The position numbers and the translations under genes are program-made. Below are positions 1 through 8,742 of a stretch of DNA of 64,000 bases, in pieces. Origin of the DNA: CAVQNQ01 sp963714205 (lineage in GTDB: Bacteria > Acidobacteriota > Terriglobia > Bryobacterales > Bryobacteraceae); assembly GCA_963714205.1 (NCBI GenBank), contig CAVQNQ010000002.1, forward strand, positions 2,046,001-2,110,000. Reading direction: 5' to 3'. Each line of letters starts with the position of its first letter. The stretch's first letter is position 1. Below the pieces are notes generated by a model that had not been told where the DNA came from, did no database searches, and saw nothing but the letters and a program-made list of their open reading frames with translations.

Positions 1-1448
1 CCGGCGAACAGCCACTCGGTGAAGGCGATCTTCACCCGGCCGCGCGTGCGCGGGTCGGCGTCGATCTGCTCCTTCATCAGGCGCAGGCGGCGCTCCAGGC
101 CCACCGGCAGCGCCAGCGAGGCCGCGGCCATGAATTCGGGCGTCCCGTTAGGCAGCGTCACCTGGCTGTCGGTCACGACGAAGTGCGTCGAGAGGTAGTT
201 GAACGCGCCGGGCGCGTTGGCGAGCTGCGCCGCGTTCCACGATTCGAAGTGGTCCGGGTCCTGGCCGGTGGCGATCAGCCGCGCGCGCGGGTCCACTTTG
301 CGGATGGCGGAAGAGAACGCCAGCGTGCGGGCCGCCACGCGTGCTTCGGTGGGATACCCGATCTGGAAATCGCCCCACAGCTCGTTGCCCAACTCCCAGA
401 GCCGCCCGGCCCCGCCCTTCCATTGGCCGTCGATGTAGCGCACCCATCCGGCCGCTTCTTCCGGTGTGCCGCTGCCCAGGTTAAGCACCACCTGCGGCTC
501 GGCGCCGATGAGCTGGCAGAAGCGCAGAAACTCGTCCGTGCCGAAGTGGTTGTATTCCGGCATGCCCCACGACTGGTTGAGCATGGAAACGCGCTTATCC
601 ATGGGGCCTACGCCGTCGCGCCAGTGATATCCCGAGGTGAAATTGCCGCCGAAACGGACCACCGGGGTACCGAGCGCCTTGGCCATCGCGATCATCTCGG
701 GGTTCATGCCGTCCACTTGGTCTGCGGGAAACAGGAATACCTGGTCGAGCAACAAGCGCGCCTCATCCGACGCGGCCACCACGAAATCGGCCGCCTCACG
801 GCTGGCCAGCGACCCCTTCTCCAACTCGAGCGCGAACTCGTAGCGCGTCCAGGCGGAGCCGGCGATCCGCACGGAGCTTTTCGCCAGCACGCTCTCCGCA
901 TGGTTGCGGCGGCGCAGGGAGACTTCGATCTCTCTCGGCCCGCTCACCGGCTTGGCCCACAGGCTGCCGGTGTAGCGCAGCACGCGGTGCACCGGAAGAT
1001 ACACCCGCTGCCGGACTCCGGTCTGTTTGCCCGGGAGCGCCATGATGAGCAGCGAGCGGGCGGAGTTGGCGGCATCGCCCCAGCGCGGCTCGTAGCGCGA
1101 ACCCTGCGCCGCATCGAGCGGCTCCCAGGGAAGCGGCAGCCCGAGGCCGGACGCCTGGACCAGCTCGGGCCGCTCGGTCACCATCGCGCGGATGTTCCCC
1201 GCGCTCCACAGGTTCTCCTCGAAGCTCGGGTTTTCCAGGATCTGCGCCCACAGCCCGCCGTAGGTCGCGTGGCCGATGGGTTCGAGAAAAGTCCCATAGA
1301 TGGTGCGGGGGATGGCGTGCAGAACCTTGGACGCATCCACTTGAACCGTGGCTTCGATCTGGGCCCACGCGGGCGCGCCGGCGGCCAAGGGCAGCAGCAG
1401 CGCGGCGGCCCGCAGCCAACGCGCGAATCTCAGGCGTGCGGTTGTCAT
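1..1448 (-). CDS. alpha-L-arabinofuranosidase, GH51 family (3' end beyond window)
   Basis: Secreted glycosidase that would release terminal arabinose from arabinoxylan or arabinan. I translated the minus strand from an ATG at 1448; the frame stays open to base 1, giving 482 codons, so the C-terminus is missing. It begins with a basic, then hydrophobic signal peptide ending near AWAQ. The segment LWELGNELWG (about 360-420) carries the GNE acid/base motif of clan GH-A. FTEW at about 13-24 fits the nucleophile glutamate, so both catalytic residues are visible. The N-terminal GTFLEPIGHATYGG stretch is also typical of GH51. It is divergent from PEP carboxylase with only 66 bp between them. Family assignment is by motif recognition; exact substrate is unknown. 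Confidence 0.88.
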   Translation of the reverse strand, partial: MTTARLRFARWLRAAALLLPLAAGAPAWAQIEATVQVDASKVLHAIPRTIYGTFLEPIGHATYGGLWAQILENPSFEENLWSAGNIRAMVTERPELVQASGLGLPLPWEPLDAAQGSRYEPRWGDAANSARSLLIMALPGKQTGVRQRVYLPVHRVLRYTGSLWAKPVSGPREIEVSLRRRNHAESVLAKSSVRIAGSAWTRYEFALELEKGSLASREAADFVVAASDEARLLLDQVFLFPADQVDGMNPEMIAMAKALGTPVVRFGGNFTSGYHWRDGVGPMDKRVSMLNQSWGMPEYNHFGTDEFLRFCQLIGAEPQVVLNLGSGTPEEAAGWVRYIDGQWKGGAGRLWELGNELWGDFQIGYPTEARVAARTLAFSSAIRKVDPRARLIATGQDPDHFESWNAAQLANAPGAFNYLSTHFVVTDSQVTLPNGTPEFMAAASLALPVGLERRLRLMKEQIDADPRTRGRVKIAFTEWLFA

Positions 1449-1514
1449 GTTTTCCGATGCTAACCCCATTTCGCGCATGACTCAACCCGCCTCTTCCGTG
1501 AAACACTGGATGAG

Positions 1515-4283
1515 ATGGGCGTTTGGCATTCCCCCGAACCGGTGCGCGCGCACAACCTGCTCGAAGTGGAACTCCGCAAATGGGACCAGGATTTCCGGTT
1601 CCTGCTGGACTGTTTTCAAAGGGTCCTCTTGCGCATCCGGGAGCCGGAGCTGGCGCGCCTGGCGGGAGTGGCCTTCACGGCGCCGCCGCAACCGGGCGAG
1701 CGCCTGCCTCCGCGCGGGTCCCAAGCTCTCTCCATGGCCTTTCAGCTCCTGAACATGGCGGAGGAGAATACCGCCAACCAGGTGCGCCGGATGCGCGAAA
1801 CGGTCAGCGGCCCCACCGCGGAGCGCGGCTCGTGGCCCTACCACCTGGAACTGCTGCGGGCCGCGGGTTTTACCGAAGCGGACTTGCGCCGCGTGCTGCC
1901 TTCCATACATGTCCAGCCCGTGCTCACGGCCCACCCCACGGAGGCCAAGCGCGCCTCCGTGCTCGACCGGCATCGCGAGCTGTACCTCATGCTGGTGGAA
2001 CGCGAGAACCCCACCCGCACGCCCATGGAACAGGAATCCCTGCGGCGGCGTCTGGAAACCGGCCTGGAGCGGCTGTGGCGCACCGGCGAGATCCTGCTGG
2101 AACGGCCGGACGTGGAATCCGAGGTGCACAACACCCTGCACTACCTGGCCAGCGTCTTCCCGAGCGTGCTGCAACTGCTCTCGGAGCGCTTCCGGCAGTC
2201 TTGGGAATGGGCCTTCGCCGGCTCCGATCCTCCCTCCGAGCCCTGCTTGAGCTTTGCCAGTTGGGTGGGGGGCGACCGCGATGGGCATCCTTTTGTGACC
2301 GGCGAGGTGACCCGCCGCTCGCTCGAGGAATTGCGCGCCACGGCCCTGCGCGTCCTGCGGCAGCAACTGGAGGCTCTGGCCAGCAGCCTGAGCCTCTCGG
2401 AATTCGTGCAGCCGGCGCCGGCCCGCCTCGCCGAGCGGATCGCCGCCTGCTCGCGGCTGCTCGGCGACCGCGCCACGCCAGCGGCCCGGCGGAGCGCCGG
2501 CGAGCCGTGGCGCCAATGGGTCTACCTGATGCTGGCGCGGATTCCGGAAACGGGGGCCGCGGGCCCCGATCCCCGTTTCTACGCGCGCGCCGAGGAGCTC
2601 ACGGCCGACCTGCGGTTCCTGGCCGAGACCCTTTGCGAAGTGGGCGCCTGCGAGGTAGCGCGGGCCGAGGTGGCGCCGGTCCGCAAAATCGCCACCACCT
2701 ACGGCTTCCACTCCGCGGCCCTGGATATCCGCCAGAACAGCGGATTTCACGAGGCGGCCATCGGGCAGCTCCTGGCCATCGCCGGCCTGGAGGACGCCGC
2801 TTACTCCGAGTGGAGCGAAGCCCGCAAGCGCCAGTACCTCGACCGGGAGCTGGAATCGCCGCGGCCCTACGCGGTCTCGACGGCCGCGCTTCCCGGCGAG
2901 GCGCAGGCCAGCGTGGGCGTGCTGCGGCTGGTGCGCGAGTGGATGGAGCGCCACGGCCCGCGCACTATCGGCTCATTCGTGGTAAGCATGACGCATCACG
3001 CTTCCGATCTGCTGGAGGTCTACCTGCTGGCCCGCGAGGCCGGCCTGGTGCGCGGCACCTCCCACGGGCTGGCCTGCGAGATGCCCGTGACCCCGCTGTT
3101 CGAGACCATCGAAGATTTGGAAGCCAGCGCGCGCGTGCTGTCCGATTTCCTGGCGCACCCCTTGACCCGCCGCACTCTCCGCTACCTGGCGGAGCGCGAC
3201 GGGCGCGCGCGGCCGATCCAGGAGGTCATGATCGGCTACAGCGACAGCAACAAGGATGGCGGCATCCTGGCCAGCCACTGGTACCTGCGGAAAGCACAGA
3301 TCGGCCTGGCCGCGGTGGCCCGCGAAGCCGGCGTGGATCTGCGCTTCTTCCACGGCCGCGGCGGTACCATCGGCCGCGGCGCCGGCCCCACCCACGTGTT
3401 TCTCGAATCGCTGGCGCCCGGAACGCTGCGCGGCGAGATGCGCGTCACCGAGCAGGGCGAAGTGGTCTCGCAGAAATACGCCAACCGCCTCACCGCGGCC
3501 ACGCACCTGGAGCGGCTGCTGGCGGGTGTGACCCGCTGGACGCTGGTGCATGAGCGCGAGCTTGAGGACCCGCACGCCGATTGCGCGGAAATCTTCGAGG
3601 CCGCCGCCATCGCCAGCCGGGAAGCCTATCGAGGCCTCATCGACACCGAGGGTTTCGTGGAGTTCTTTTCGCAGGCCACGCCGGTGGATGCCATCGAGTG
3701 CAGCCACATCGGTTCCCGGCCGGCAAGGCGCACGGGCCGCCGCACCATCGACGACCTGCGCGCCATCCCGTGGGTCTTCAGTTGGAGCCAGGCCCGCTTC
3801 AACGTGCCCGGATGGTATGGCGTGGGCAGCGCCTTCGAGCGCCTGCGCGATACCGATCCGGCAGGCTGGCAACGGCTCGCGCGCGCCGCCCGCGAATGGC
3901 CGTTCCTCTCCTACCTGTTGCACAACGTCGAGTTCAGCGTGGTAGCGGCCGATCCCGCGCTGATGGCCGAGTACGCCTCGCTGGTGGAGGACGAACGGCT
4001 GCGCGCGGCCATACTGGACCGCATCGTGGAGGAGCACCGGCGCACGCGCGACATTCTCTGCGAGCTCTACGCCGGACACATGGAACAGCGCCGTCCCCGC
4101 CTGGTGATGGCGGTCGAGATCCGCCGCACTGCCTTGCTTCGCCTGCACCGCGAGCAGATCGCGCTGCTGCGCGAGTGGCGCGAGGCGCTGCGCCAGGACC
4201 GCGCCGAACAGGCCGAGCGGATGCTGACCGCCCTGCTGGTGACTGTCAACGCGATCGCCGGCGGGCTGAAGACGACGGGGTAG
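1515..4283 (+). CDS. ppc: phosphoenolpyruvate carboxylase
   Basis: Carboxylates PEP with bicarbonate to oxaloacetate, the anaplerotic step feeding the TCA cycle. The product is 922 residues, a normal bacterial length. Signature motifs are all present: TAHPTE at residues 138-143 with the catalytic histidine at 140, GYSDSNKDGG near residue 574, and FHGRGGTIGRGAGP near residue 613, the glycine-rich PEP-binding loop. The C-terminus ends in AGGLKTTG, close to the usual terminal NTG. The ATG at 1515 is the first good start after the divergent GH51 gene. Its 3' end overlaps the next, convergent gene by 38 bp. Cytoplasmic, monocistronic by layout. Confidence 0.97.
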   Translation: MGVWHSPEPVRAHNLLEVELRKWDQDFRFLLDCFQRVLLRIREPELARLAGVAFTAPPQPGERLPPRGSQALSMAFQLLNMAEENTANQVRRMRETVSGPTAERGSWPYHLELLRAAGFTEADLRRVLPSIHVQPVLTAHPTEAKRASVLDRHRELYLMLVERENPTRTPMEQESLRRRLETGLERLWRTGEILLERPDVESEVHNTLHYLASVFPSVLQLLSERFRQSWEWAFAGSDPPSEPCLSFASWVGGDRDGHPFVTGEVTRRSLEELRATALRVLRQQLEALASSLSLSEFVQPAPARLAERIAACSRLLGDRATPAARRSAGEPWRQWVYLMLARIPETGAAGPDPRFYARAEELTADLRFLAETLCEVGACEVARAEVAPVRKIATTYGFHSAALDIRQNSGFHEAAIGQLLAIAGLEDAAYSEWSEARKRQYLDRELESPRPYAVSTAALPGEAQASVGVLRLVREWMERHGPRTIGSFVVSMTHHASDLLEVYLLAREAGLVRGTSHGLACEMPVTPLFETIEDLEASARVLSDFLAHPLTRRTLRYLAERDGRARPIQEVMIGYSDSNKDGGILASHWYLRKAQIGLAAVAREAGVDLRFFHGRGGTIGRGAGPTHVFLESLAPGTLRGEMRVTEQGEVVSQKYANRLTAATHLERLLAGVTRWTLVHERELEDPHADCAEIFEAAAIASREAYRGLIDTEGFVEFFSQATPVDAIECSHIGSRPARRTGRRTIDDLRAIPWVFSWSQARFNVPGWYGVGSAFERLRDTDPAGWQRLARAAREWPFLSYLLHNVEFSVVAADPALMAEYASLVEDERLRAAILDRIVEEHRRTRDILCELYAGHMEQRRPRLVMAVEIRRTALLRLHREQIALLREWREALRQDRAEQAERMLTALLVTVNAIAGGLKTTG

Positions 4284-4788
4284 GCCGGCTGCGCCACGGG
4301 GTGAAACATGGAACCCACCGGGGGACTTCGGCGCAGAACACTCTGTACTCGGAGCCAAAACGCGCCTTTAGGCTTGGTTCTTCGTACACCAGCACAAAAA
4401 CGTGAAACAGCAGCCATACCAGGGCGCCGTATGCAAGCAGCCCCACGTTTCCGAAGATCAGGGCTTGACCGAGAATGGTGCTCACGACCGCGACATACAT
4501 CGGATTTCGAACGTAACGATATAGCCCGGTGACAACCAAACGGCGGGTCGGGAAAACCGGAGCCGGAGTGCCCACCCCCTGCACCGCGAATCGCACGAAC
4601 GAATCGAGCAGGCCAATGGCACCCAAGGCGATCAAAATGCCACCCGCAACGCGGAAAATGGGAAACCCCAAGGGAGCGGCTTCGAAGCGCCAACCGGAGA
4701 TCCACCACGGCACCAAACCGGCGACGAATCCAGGCGCGATGACCAGGAAGACCGCTGAGCCAAGGATCGCCAGCACCTTCCGGATCAT
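4246..4788 (-). CDS. isoprenylcysteine carboxyl methyltransferase-like membrane protein
   Basis: A 180-residue integral membrane protein of the ICMT/PEMT-like methyltransferase group. Three or four hydrophobic segments precede the conserved core LYRYVRNPMYVA, where RNPMY is the family signature that binds S-adenosylmethionine with the later EEP/RFG-Y region (YEEPSLKARFGSEYR). I chose the ATG at 4788 (MIRKVLAILG) because a membrane segment follows directly; the frame is open upstream to 4875 but that stretch is unlike a protein start. Substrate cannot be told: bacterial members methylate lipids, small thiols or unknown compounds. The last 38 bp run antisense into the end of ppc. Confidence 0.8.
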   Translation of the reverse strand: MIRKVLAILGSAVFLVIAPGFVAGLVPWWISGWRFEAAPLGFPIFRVAGGILIALGAIGLLDSFVRFAVQGVGTPAPVFPTRRLVVTGLYRYVRNPMYVAVVSTILGQALIFGNVGLLAYGALVWLLFHVFVLVYEEPSLKARFGSEYRVFCAEVPRWVPCFTPWRSRPTPSSSARRRSR

Positions 4789-4955
4789 GTTCTTATGTAA
4801 GCAGTCGCGATGGCCCTGTGCAATGGAGACCGGTTCACGTGCGTAACATCCTGAAGCGATCCCGCCCGCGAACACTTTCCCACGGTAGCCCTACTAGCAA
4901 AGGTTAGGAAATGCGCTCCCGGGAAACGCACCCTTTTGAGGCAGTGAGGAACTAT

Positions 4956-5693
4956 ATGAAAATCCAAACCATTCTCTTTACGGCGTGCGCACTCTCCCTG
5001 GCGGGGGCGGGCCTTGCCTTGAGCTGGGCGCAGGAGCCGCTGAACTCCCCAAACAACGGAACGGTCACCACCACGACTGTCACCAACGCCGCGGGGACGA
5101 TTTCCCAAACGAATTACGGAAGCAACGGCGAGGTTGCGGGATTCCTGGTCAGCACGAACAACACCAACGTCCTGCTGAACTTTCCGACCGAAGTCATGGG
5201 AGGGATCGGAACTCTGGGAGTAGCCGGGAACAGCGTCACGTACAGTGGAACCTCCGTCACGAGCTCCTCGGGATTCCAGACGGTCGAGGTCTCCAGCTTC
5301 ACGAACAACAGCACCAAAGCTACTTACACGAGCAAGGCGCCCACCACCGCGGCTTACGGGCCTACCTCGGGGACTGTGAGCCAGTTGAACTATGACGATA
5401 ACGGAAACATCGATGCGTTTGTGTTTACGCCGAGCGGGGGCACGACCTCCGTTCTCGTGATCACGGGATCGGCGGCGAGCGCGACCCTGAAGCCGGTGTT
5501 GACGGTGGGCGCCACGCTGTCGGTGACCGGCACCACATCCACCAACCAGGCGAGCGTCTGCGCCGCGACCGGGTCCCTGGAGGTGGTCGAGGCATCCACG
5601 TTGAAGACCAATAGCGAGACGATCGTCATCACCGGCGGATTCTCCGGCGGCCCGCCCAGGTTTGGCGGCCCGCCCGTTATAGGACGCCGGTAG
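4956..5693 (+). CDS. secreted protein with two internal repeats, function unknown
   Basis: A 245-residue protein that I do not recognise. The ATG at 4956 is preferred over one at 4911, since it is followed at once by a signal peptide (MKIQTILFTACALSLAGAG, cut near SWAQ) and preceded by a GAGG-type ribosome site. The mature part is rich in Thr, Ser, Asn and Gly with almost no charged clusters, typical of exported beta-sheet proteins. Two similar blocks appear: GTISQTNYGSNGEVAGFLV and later GTVSQLNYDDNGNIDAFVF, spaced about 90 residues apart, so the protein looks like a duplicated domain. The C-terminus is a GGPPRFGGPP tail. Likely periplasmic or extracellular; it may bind something rather than catalyse. 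Confidence 0.7.
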   Translation: MKIQTILFTACALSLAGAGLALSWAQEPLNSPNNGTVTTTTVTNAAGTISQTNYGSNGEVAGFLVSTNNTNVLLNFPTEVMGGIGTLGVAGNSVTYSGTSVTSSSGFQTVEVSSFTNNSTKATYTSKAPTTAAYGPTSGTVSQLNYDDNGNIDAFVFTPSGGTTSVLVITGSAASATLKPVLTVGATLSVTGTTSTNQASVCAATGSLEVVEASTLKTNSETIVITGGFSGGPPRFGGPPVIGRR

Positions 5694-5740
5694 CAGCCGA
5701 AGCGACGATTTAGGCCAGGTAAGCCGGCGCGCGAAACCAC

Positions 5741-7363
5741 TTACTTCGTCGGCGCCGGCTCCTTCCCCCCACCTTGCGGTAACGTGAAACGCAGCGAGCC
5801 GAAAATCATATGGGCGTGCGCCGTGGACGGAGTTCCGGGCGCCACGTACCAGGGCGCGCGCGTCAGGTAGGCGTACTCCGTAATGAGCTGGAGCGAGCCA
5901 TATTTCGGGTTCTTCCAATACGTGTAGTAGTAGCCGAACGATGGCTCCTGAAACTGCCGGTTGGCCGAGGATGAGCCGGGGAAGCCGAATCCCACATAAC
6001 TGCCCGGTGAGACCATCGTGTAATTTTTGTCGAAATACGTGCCGCCATAATAAGCGAAGAACTGCGACTTGGCGTTCGGCGCGTACTCGAAGCCTCCTAT
6101 TCCGCCGAGCGAATGCACCGGCGAGATGGAGCCATCGGGCCCGACGATAATGTCCGGCCCCAGTCCCACCAGATAGCGCCCGCCGCCGCTGCCATAAAAC
6201 GTGGTGGCAATCAGGCGGAAGTTCTTGGCCAGCTCCAGGACCGCATCGGAAGATTCGCCCAGGCCCTGGGCGTCATAGTATTTGCCCTCCGCCGGCGATG
6301 TGCGAAACTGCCGCGAAAAGCCGGCCACTTCGAAGTGCAGCGCCTTGCCGGAAACCTGCGTGTCGTACGCCACTTTGGCGACGAGATCGGGCCGCACGTT
6401 GGGGGTCGTGGAAACGCTCCCGTTGTCCACCTGAGTGGCGGCAAACGCGGGCAGCACGGTGGATGTCGTGACGTACTGCTCGGGGTTCTCGATCGAAGCG
6501 GCGATGGACCAATGGAGGTTGGGATGATAGGTCACGCGGAGTTGTCCCGGCCGGCCCCAAGCCAGCCCCGGCATGTAGTTGGAATCCTCGCCGAGGCCGA
6601 CAAAAACGTTACTTGAAACCGGAGACGTGGCGAAGCGGTTGGGCGTGACGAGCGTCCAGGTCTGGCCCCCCAGCACCTCCCATTTTCCGCGCGCCACGTT
6701 CACCCAGAAATGGCGCATGCGCCAGGTGTTGCTGTTGCTGGTCACGTAGAGACTGGTGGGCTGGTTTCCGTAGAAATCCCCCTCCAGATAGCCTGTGACT
6801 GCCAGGTTCTTGGTCGGGTTTTCCGTGATCGTCAGGGTGACGCGCGAGTTCGCGGCGCTGGATCGGAACTCTTGAGTCCTGCCCGCCCCGGTATTGCTAA
6901 AGGGAACGGCGGCGAAGGAAGTCGCGACCCCGCTCCCGATATTGGTGGAGCGCCACACGTTGGAAAAATCCATGAAACCGCCGGGGGCGAAATCCGCGCC
7001 GCCGATGTGAAAGGCCAGCGGCGAAATGGGTTTCCCCATGGGATCCACCTCGGCCGCGGAGGTGGCCGGCGGCGCCAGCGGTGTCGCCCCGGGATGCTGC
7101 GGCGCGGCGGCCGGCGTGCTCTGCGCGGCTACCAGGCGATCCAGCAGCTTCTGCTGCGAATCGATGGAGGCCTGCGCGGATGCGAGCGCCTTCTGCGCGG
7201 CTTCGAGCGCCTGCCGTTGCTGGTCGAGCTGTTGCTGCTGGGCGGCAATCTGTTCGCGCAGCTTCGCGATATCGTCGGGCTGGGCGGATCCCTGCGCCAG
7301 ACAAGAAGCGGGGAGCAATAATGCCAGGGCCACGAGCGGGCTGACAATCCTGATGAGTTTCAT
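5741..7363 (-). CDS. outer-membrane porin with N-terminal coiled coil
   Basis: A 540-residue porin. The start at 7363 (MKLIRIVSPL) is set by a good AGGAG ribosome site and a signal peptide cut near CLAQG; the open frame runs further up to 7477 without coding character. Residues 30-80 form a Gln/Ala-rich coiled coil (LREQIAAQQQQLDQQ, then KALASAQASID), as in DcaP/OprO-like trimeric porins where it extends into the periplasm. The rest alternates aromatic and polar residues with glycine-rich turns and ends in a beta strand, as expected for a 16-strand barrel. It sits divergent to the sugar-alcohol PTS operon, so it could admit the same or related small solutes; that link is inference. Confidence 0.82.
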   Translation of the reverse strand: MKLIRIVSPLVALALLLPASCLAQGSAQPDDIAKLREQIAAQQQQLDQQRQALEAAQKALASAQASIDSQQKLLDRLVAAQSTPAAAPQHPGATPLAPPATSAAEVDPMGKPISPLAFHIGGADFAPGGFMDFSNVWRSTNIGSGVATSFAAVPFSNTGAGRTQEFRSSAANSRVTLTITENPTKNLAVTGYLEGDFYGNQPTSLYVTSNSNTWRMRHFWVNVARGKWEVLGGQTWTLVTPNRFATSPVSSNVFVGLGEDSNYMPGLAWGRPGQLRVTYHPNLHWSIAASIENPEQYVTTSTVLPAFAATQVDNGSVSTTPNVRPDLVAKVAYDTQVSGKALHFEVAGFSRQFRTSPAEGKYYDAQGLGESSDAVLELAKNFRLIATTFYGSGGGRYLVGLGPDIIVGPDGSISPVHSLGGIGGFEYAPNAKSQFFAYYGGTYFDKNYTMVSPGSYVGFGFPGSSSANRQFQEPSFGYYYTYWKNPKYGSLQLITEYAYLTRAPWYVAPGTPSTAHAHMIFGSLRFTLPQGGGKEPAPTK

Positions 7364-7423
7364 TGATTCTCCTGGGTTATGAGATCTCGGCATTTGAATC
7401 AGAGCAAAAGGTCCAAATATCGA

Positions 7424-7472
7424 GTTGTCTAGAATAGCATGTTTCGAAGCCAGACAACACAACCAGGTTGTG
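7424..7472. promoter_or_regulatory. inverted repeats in the porin upstream region (candidate operator)
   Basis: Two overlapping inverted repeats lie 60-110 bp before the porin start. GTTGTCT (7424-7430) is matched by AGACAAC (7452-7458), and CACAACC (7458-7464) by GGTTGTG (7466-7472) around a single central A. The half-site core GTTGT recurs in both. Such a cluster suits a dimeric regulator, but no regulator gene is adjacent and the binding protein is unknown. Confidence 0.4.
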
Positions 7473-7591
7473 GACAATTAAATCCTTGGATGCAATATCT
7501 TTAAACAGCCTTACCACCTGGATGTGGTGCATCGGTGGGTGAACCCTGGCACGCCAAATCTGAAAGCGGGCCTGAGCCGGGTCAAGCCGCA

Positions 7592-7606
7592 GTAATCGCG
7601 GATTAC
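7592..7606. promoter_or_regulatory. perfect inverted repeat upstream of PTS operon promoter
   Basis: GTAATC-GCG-GATTAC, a perfect 6-3-6 palindrome, centred about 33 bp before the candidate -35 box of the PTS operon. Its placement would suit an activator or repressor site. No regulator gene is encoded in the operon. Confidence 0.4.
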
Positions 7607-7631
7607 GGACAGGTGGCTTAGTCTTTGACGC

Positions 7632-7660
7632 TTGATTTCGCGCCAGATCCCCCCTATTCT
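7632..7660 (+). promoter_or_regulatory. candidate sigma70 promoter of PTS operon
   Basis: TTGATT (7632-7637) and TATTCT (7655-7660) separated by 17 bp. This is a good match to the housekeeping promoter and would start transcription near 7667, leaving a 5' leader of about 125 bases before the GTG start of the kinase gene. Predicted by eye only. Confidence 0.45.
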
Positions 7661-7794
7661 GGGCAGTTAATCAAGAATGAGCAGAACCGCTAGGCCGGCC
7701 CGCCACAACGCGCCATGATTGAAAGCGCAAGAGAAGGGATCCTGGTTGCCCGCCGAGCGGAGCGCGAGGGGACACGCGCGAAAAGGAAGACACC

Positions 7795-8742
7795 GTGATC
7801 GCCACCGTGACGTTGAATCCCGCGCTCGACAAGACCATGGCTATTCCGGGTTTTGCGATCGGCAGGACGAACCGGGCCTCCATCGAGCAGATCGACGCCG
7901 GTGGCAAAGGCATCAACGTCGCCAAGGCGGCCAGGCAGCTCGGGTGCCCGGTAATCGCACTCGGGTTTCAGGCCGGCGCTAACGGGCGGTGGGCAGCCGA
8001 TGCACTTCGGACGATGGGCGTTCCCTGCGATTTCGAATGGGTTCCTGGAGAAACGCGCGTCAATCTGAAAATCAAGGATTCCCTCACGGGCACCGAAACG
8101 GAGATCAACGAGCCGGGATTTCAAGTGGGGGCGGACCACCTGCAGTTACTGAAGCGGAAAGTCGAGGAGCAAGCCGGGCAATGCTCGGTCATGGTGTTTT
8201 CGGGAAGCCTGCCGCCGGGCGCGCCGCCGGAGATCTATGGGGAGTTCATCCGGATTGCCCGGGACCGCGGCGCTCAGACCGTCCTCGATACCGCGGGAGC
8301 CGCTCTGAAACACGGAATCGCCGCTGGACCGGATCTCATCAAGCCCAACCGTGCCGAAGCAGAGGAGGTGCTGGAGACGAGCATCGACGGAGAAGCGCGC
8401 CTGGTTGACGCGGCCAGCCGGTTTCTCGCGCTGGGCGCACGGGTTGTGGTGCTGTCTTTAGGCGCGGACGGAGCCTTGGCTGTTTCCCAGCGCGAGCGGT
8501 GGCGCGCCTATTCTCCCGCGGTTGCCGCCTCGAGCAGCATCGGCGCGGGGGACGCCATGGTGGCAGCCTTGGCTTTTGCGATGATGCGGGGCCTGAAGCT
8601 GGAAGACGCCTTGCGGCTGGCCACGGCGGCGGGAGCAGCCACCGTCGCCACCAACGGATCGGCAACCGAACTCGGGTCCATTGAGGAGTACGCGAAGCGC
8701 GTGATGCTTCACTCCATCGGCGAAAACGCGGGTACCTGCTGA
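7795..8742 (+). CDS. PfkB-family sugar-phosphate kinase (1-phosphofructokinase/tagatose-6-phosphate kinase type)
   Basis: First gene of the PTS operon: a 315-residue ATP-dependent kinase of the ribokinase/PfkB superfamily, subgroup FruK/LacC/PfkB. Seen: VTLNPALDKT at the N-terminus, the sugar-binding GGKGINVAKAA motif near residue 38, and SSIGAGDAMVAA near residue 245, containing the GAGD anion hole and catalytic Asp. The start is GTG at 7795 with AAGGAAG upstream. FruK, tagatose-6-phosphate kinase and PfkB cannot be told apart by eye. With a mannitol-type permease and a dehydrogenase next door, a ketose phosphate produced by the dehydrogenase is the natural substrate. The stop overlaps the EIICB start by one base. 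Confidence 0.9.
   Translation: MIATVTLNPALDKTMAIPGFAIGRTNRASIEQIDAGGKGINVAKAARQLGCPVIALGFQAGANGRWAADALRTMGVPCDFEWVPGETRVNLKIKDSLTGTETEINEPGFQVGADHLQLLKRKVEEQAGQCSVMVFSGSLPPGAPPEIYGEFIRIARDRGAQTVLDTAGAALKHGIAAGPDLIKPNRAEAEEVLETSIDGEARLVDAASRFLALGARVVVLSLGADGALAVSQRERWRAYSPAVAASSSIGAGDAMVAALAFAMMRGLKLEDALRLATAAGAATVATNGSATELGSIEEYAKRVMLHSIGENAGTC

Noticed and set aside
183..1463. Long open frame opposite the GH51 gene (about 426 codons)
   Set aside because: It is the antisense shadow of a clear glycosidase; composition is Arg/His/Ala-rich without any motif.
1482..4358. Long open frames opposite and beside ppc
   Set aside because: High GC keeps other frames open; all PEP carboxylase motifs are in the 1515 plus-strand frame only.
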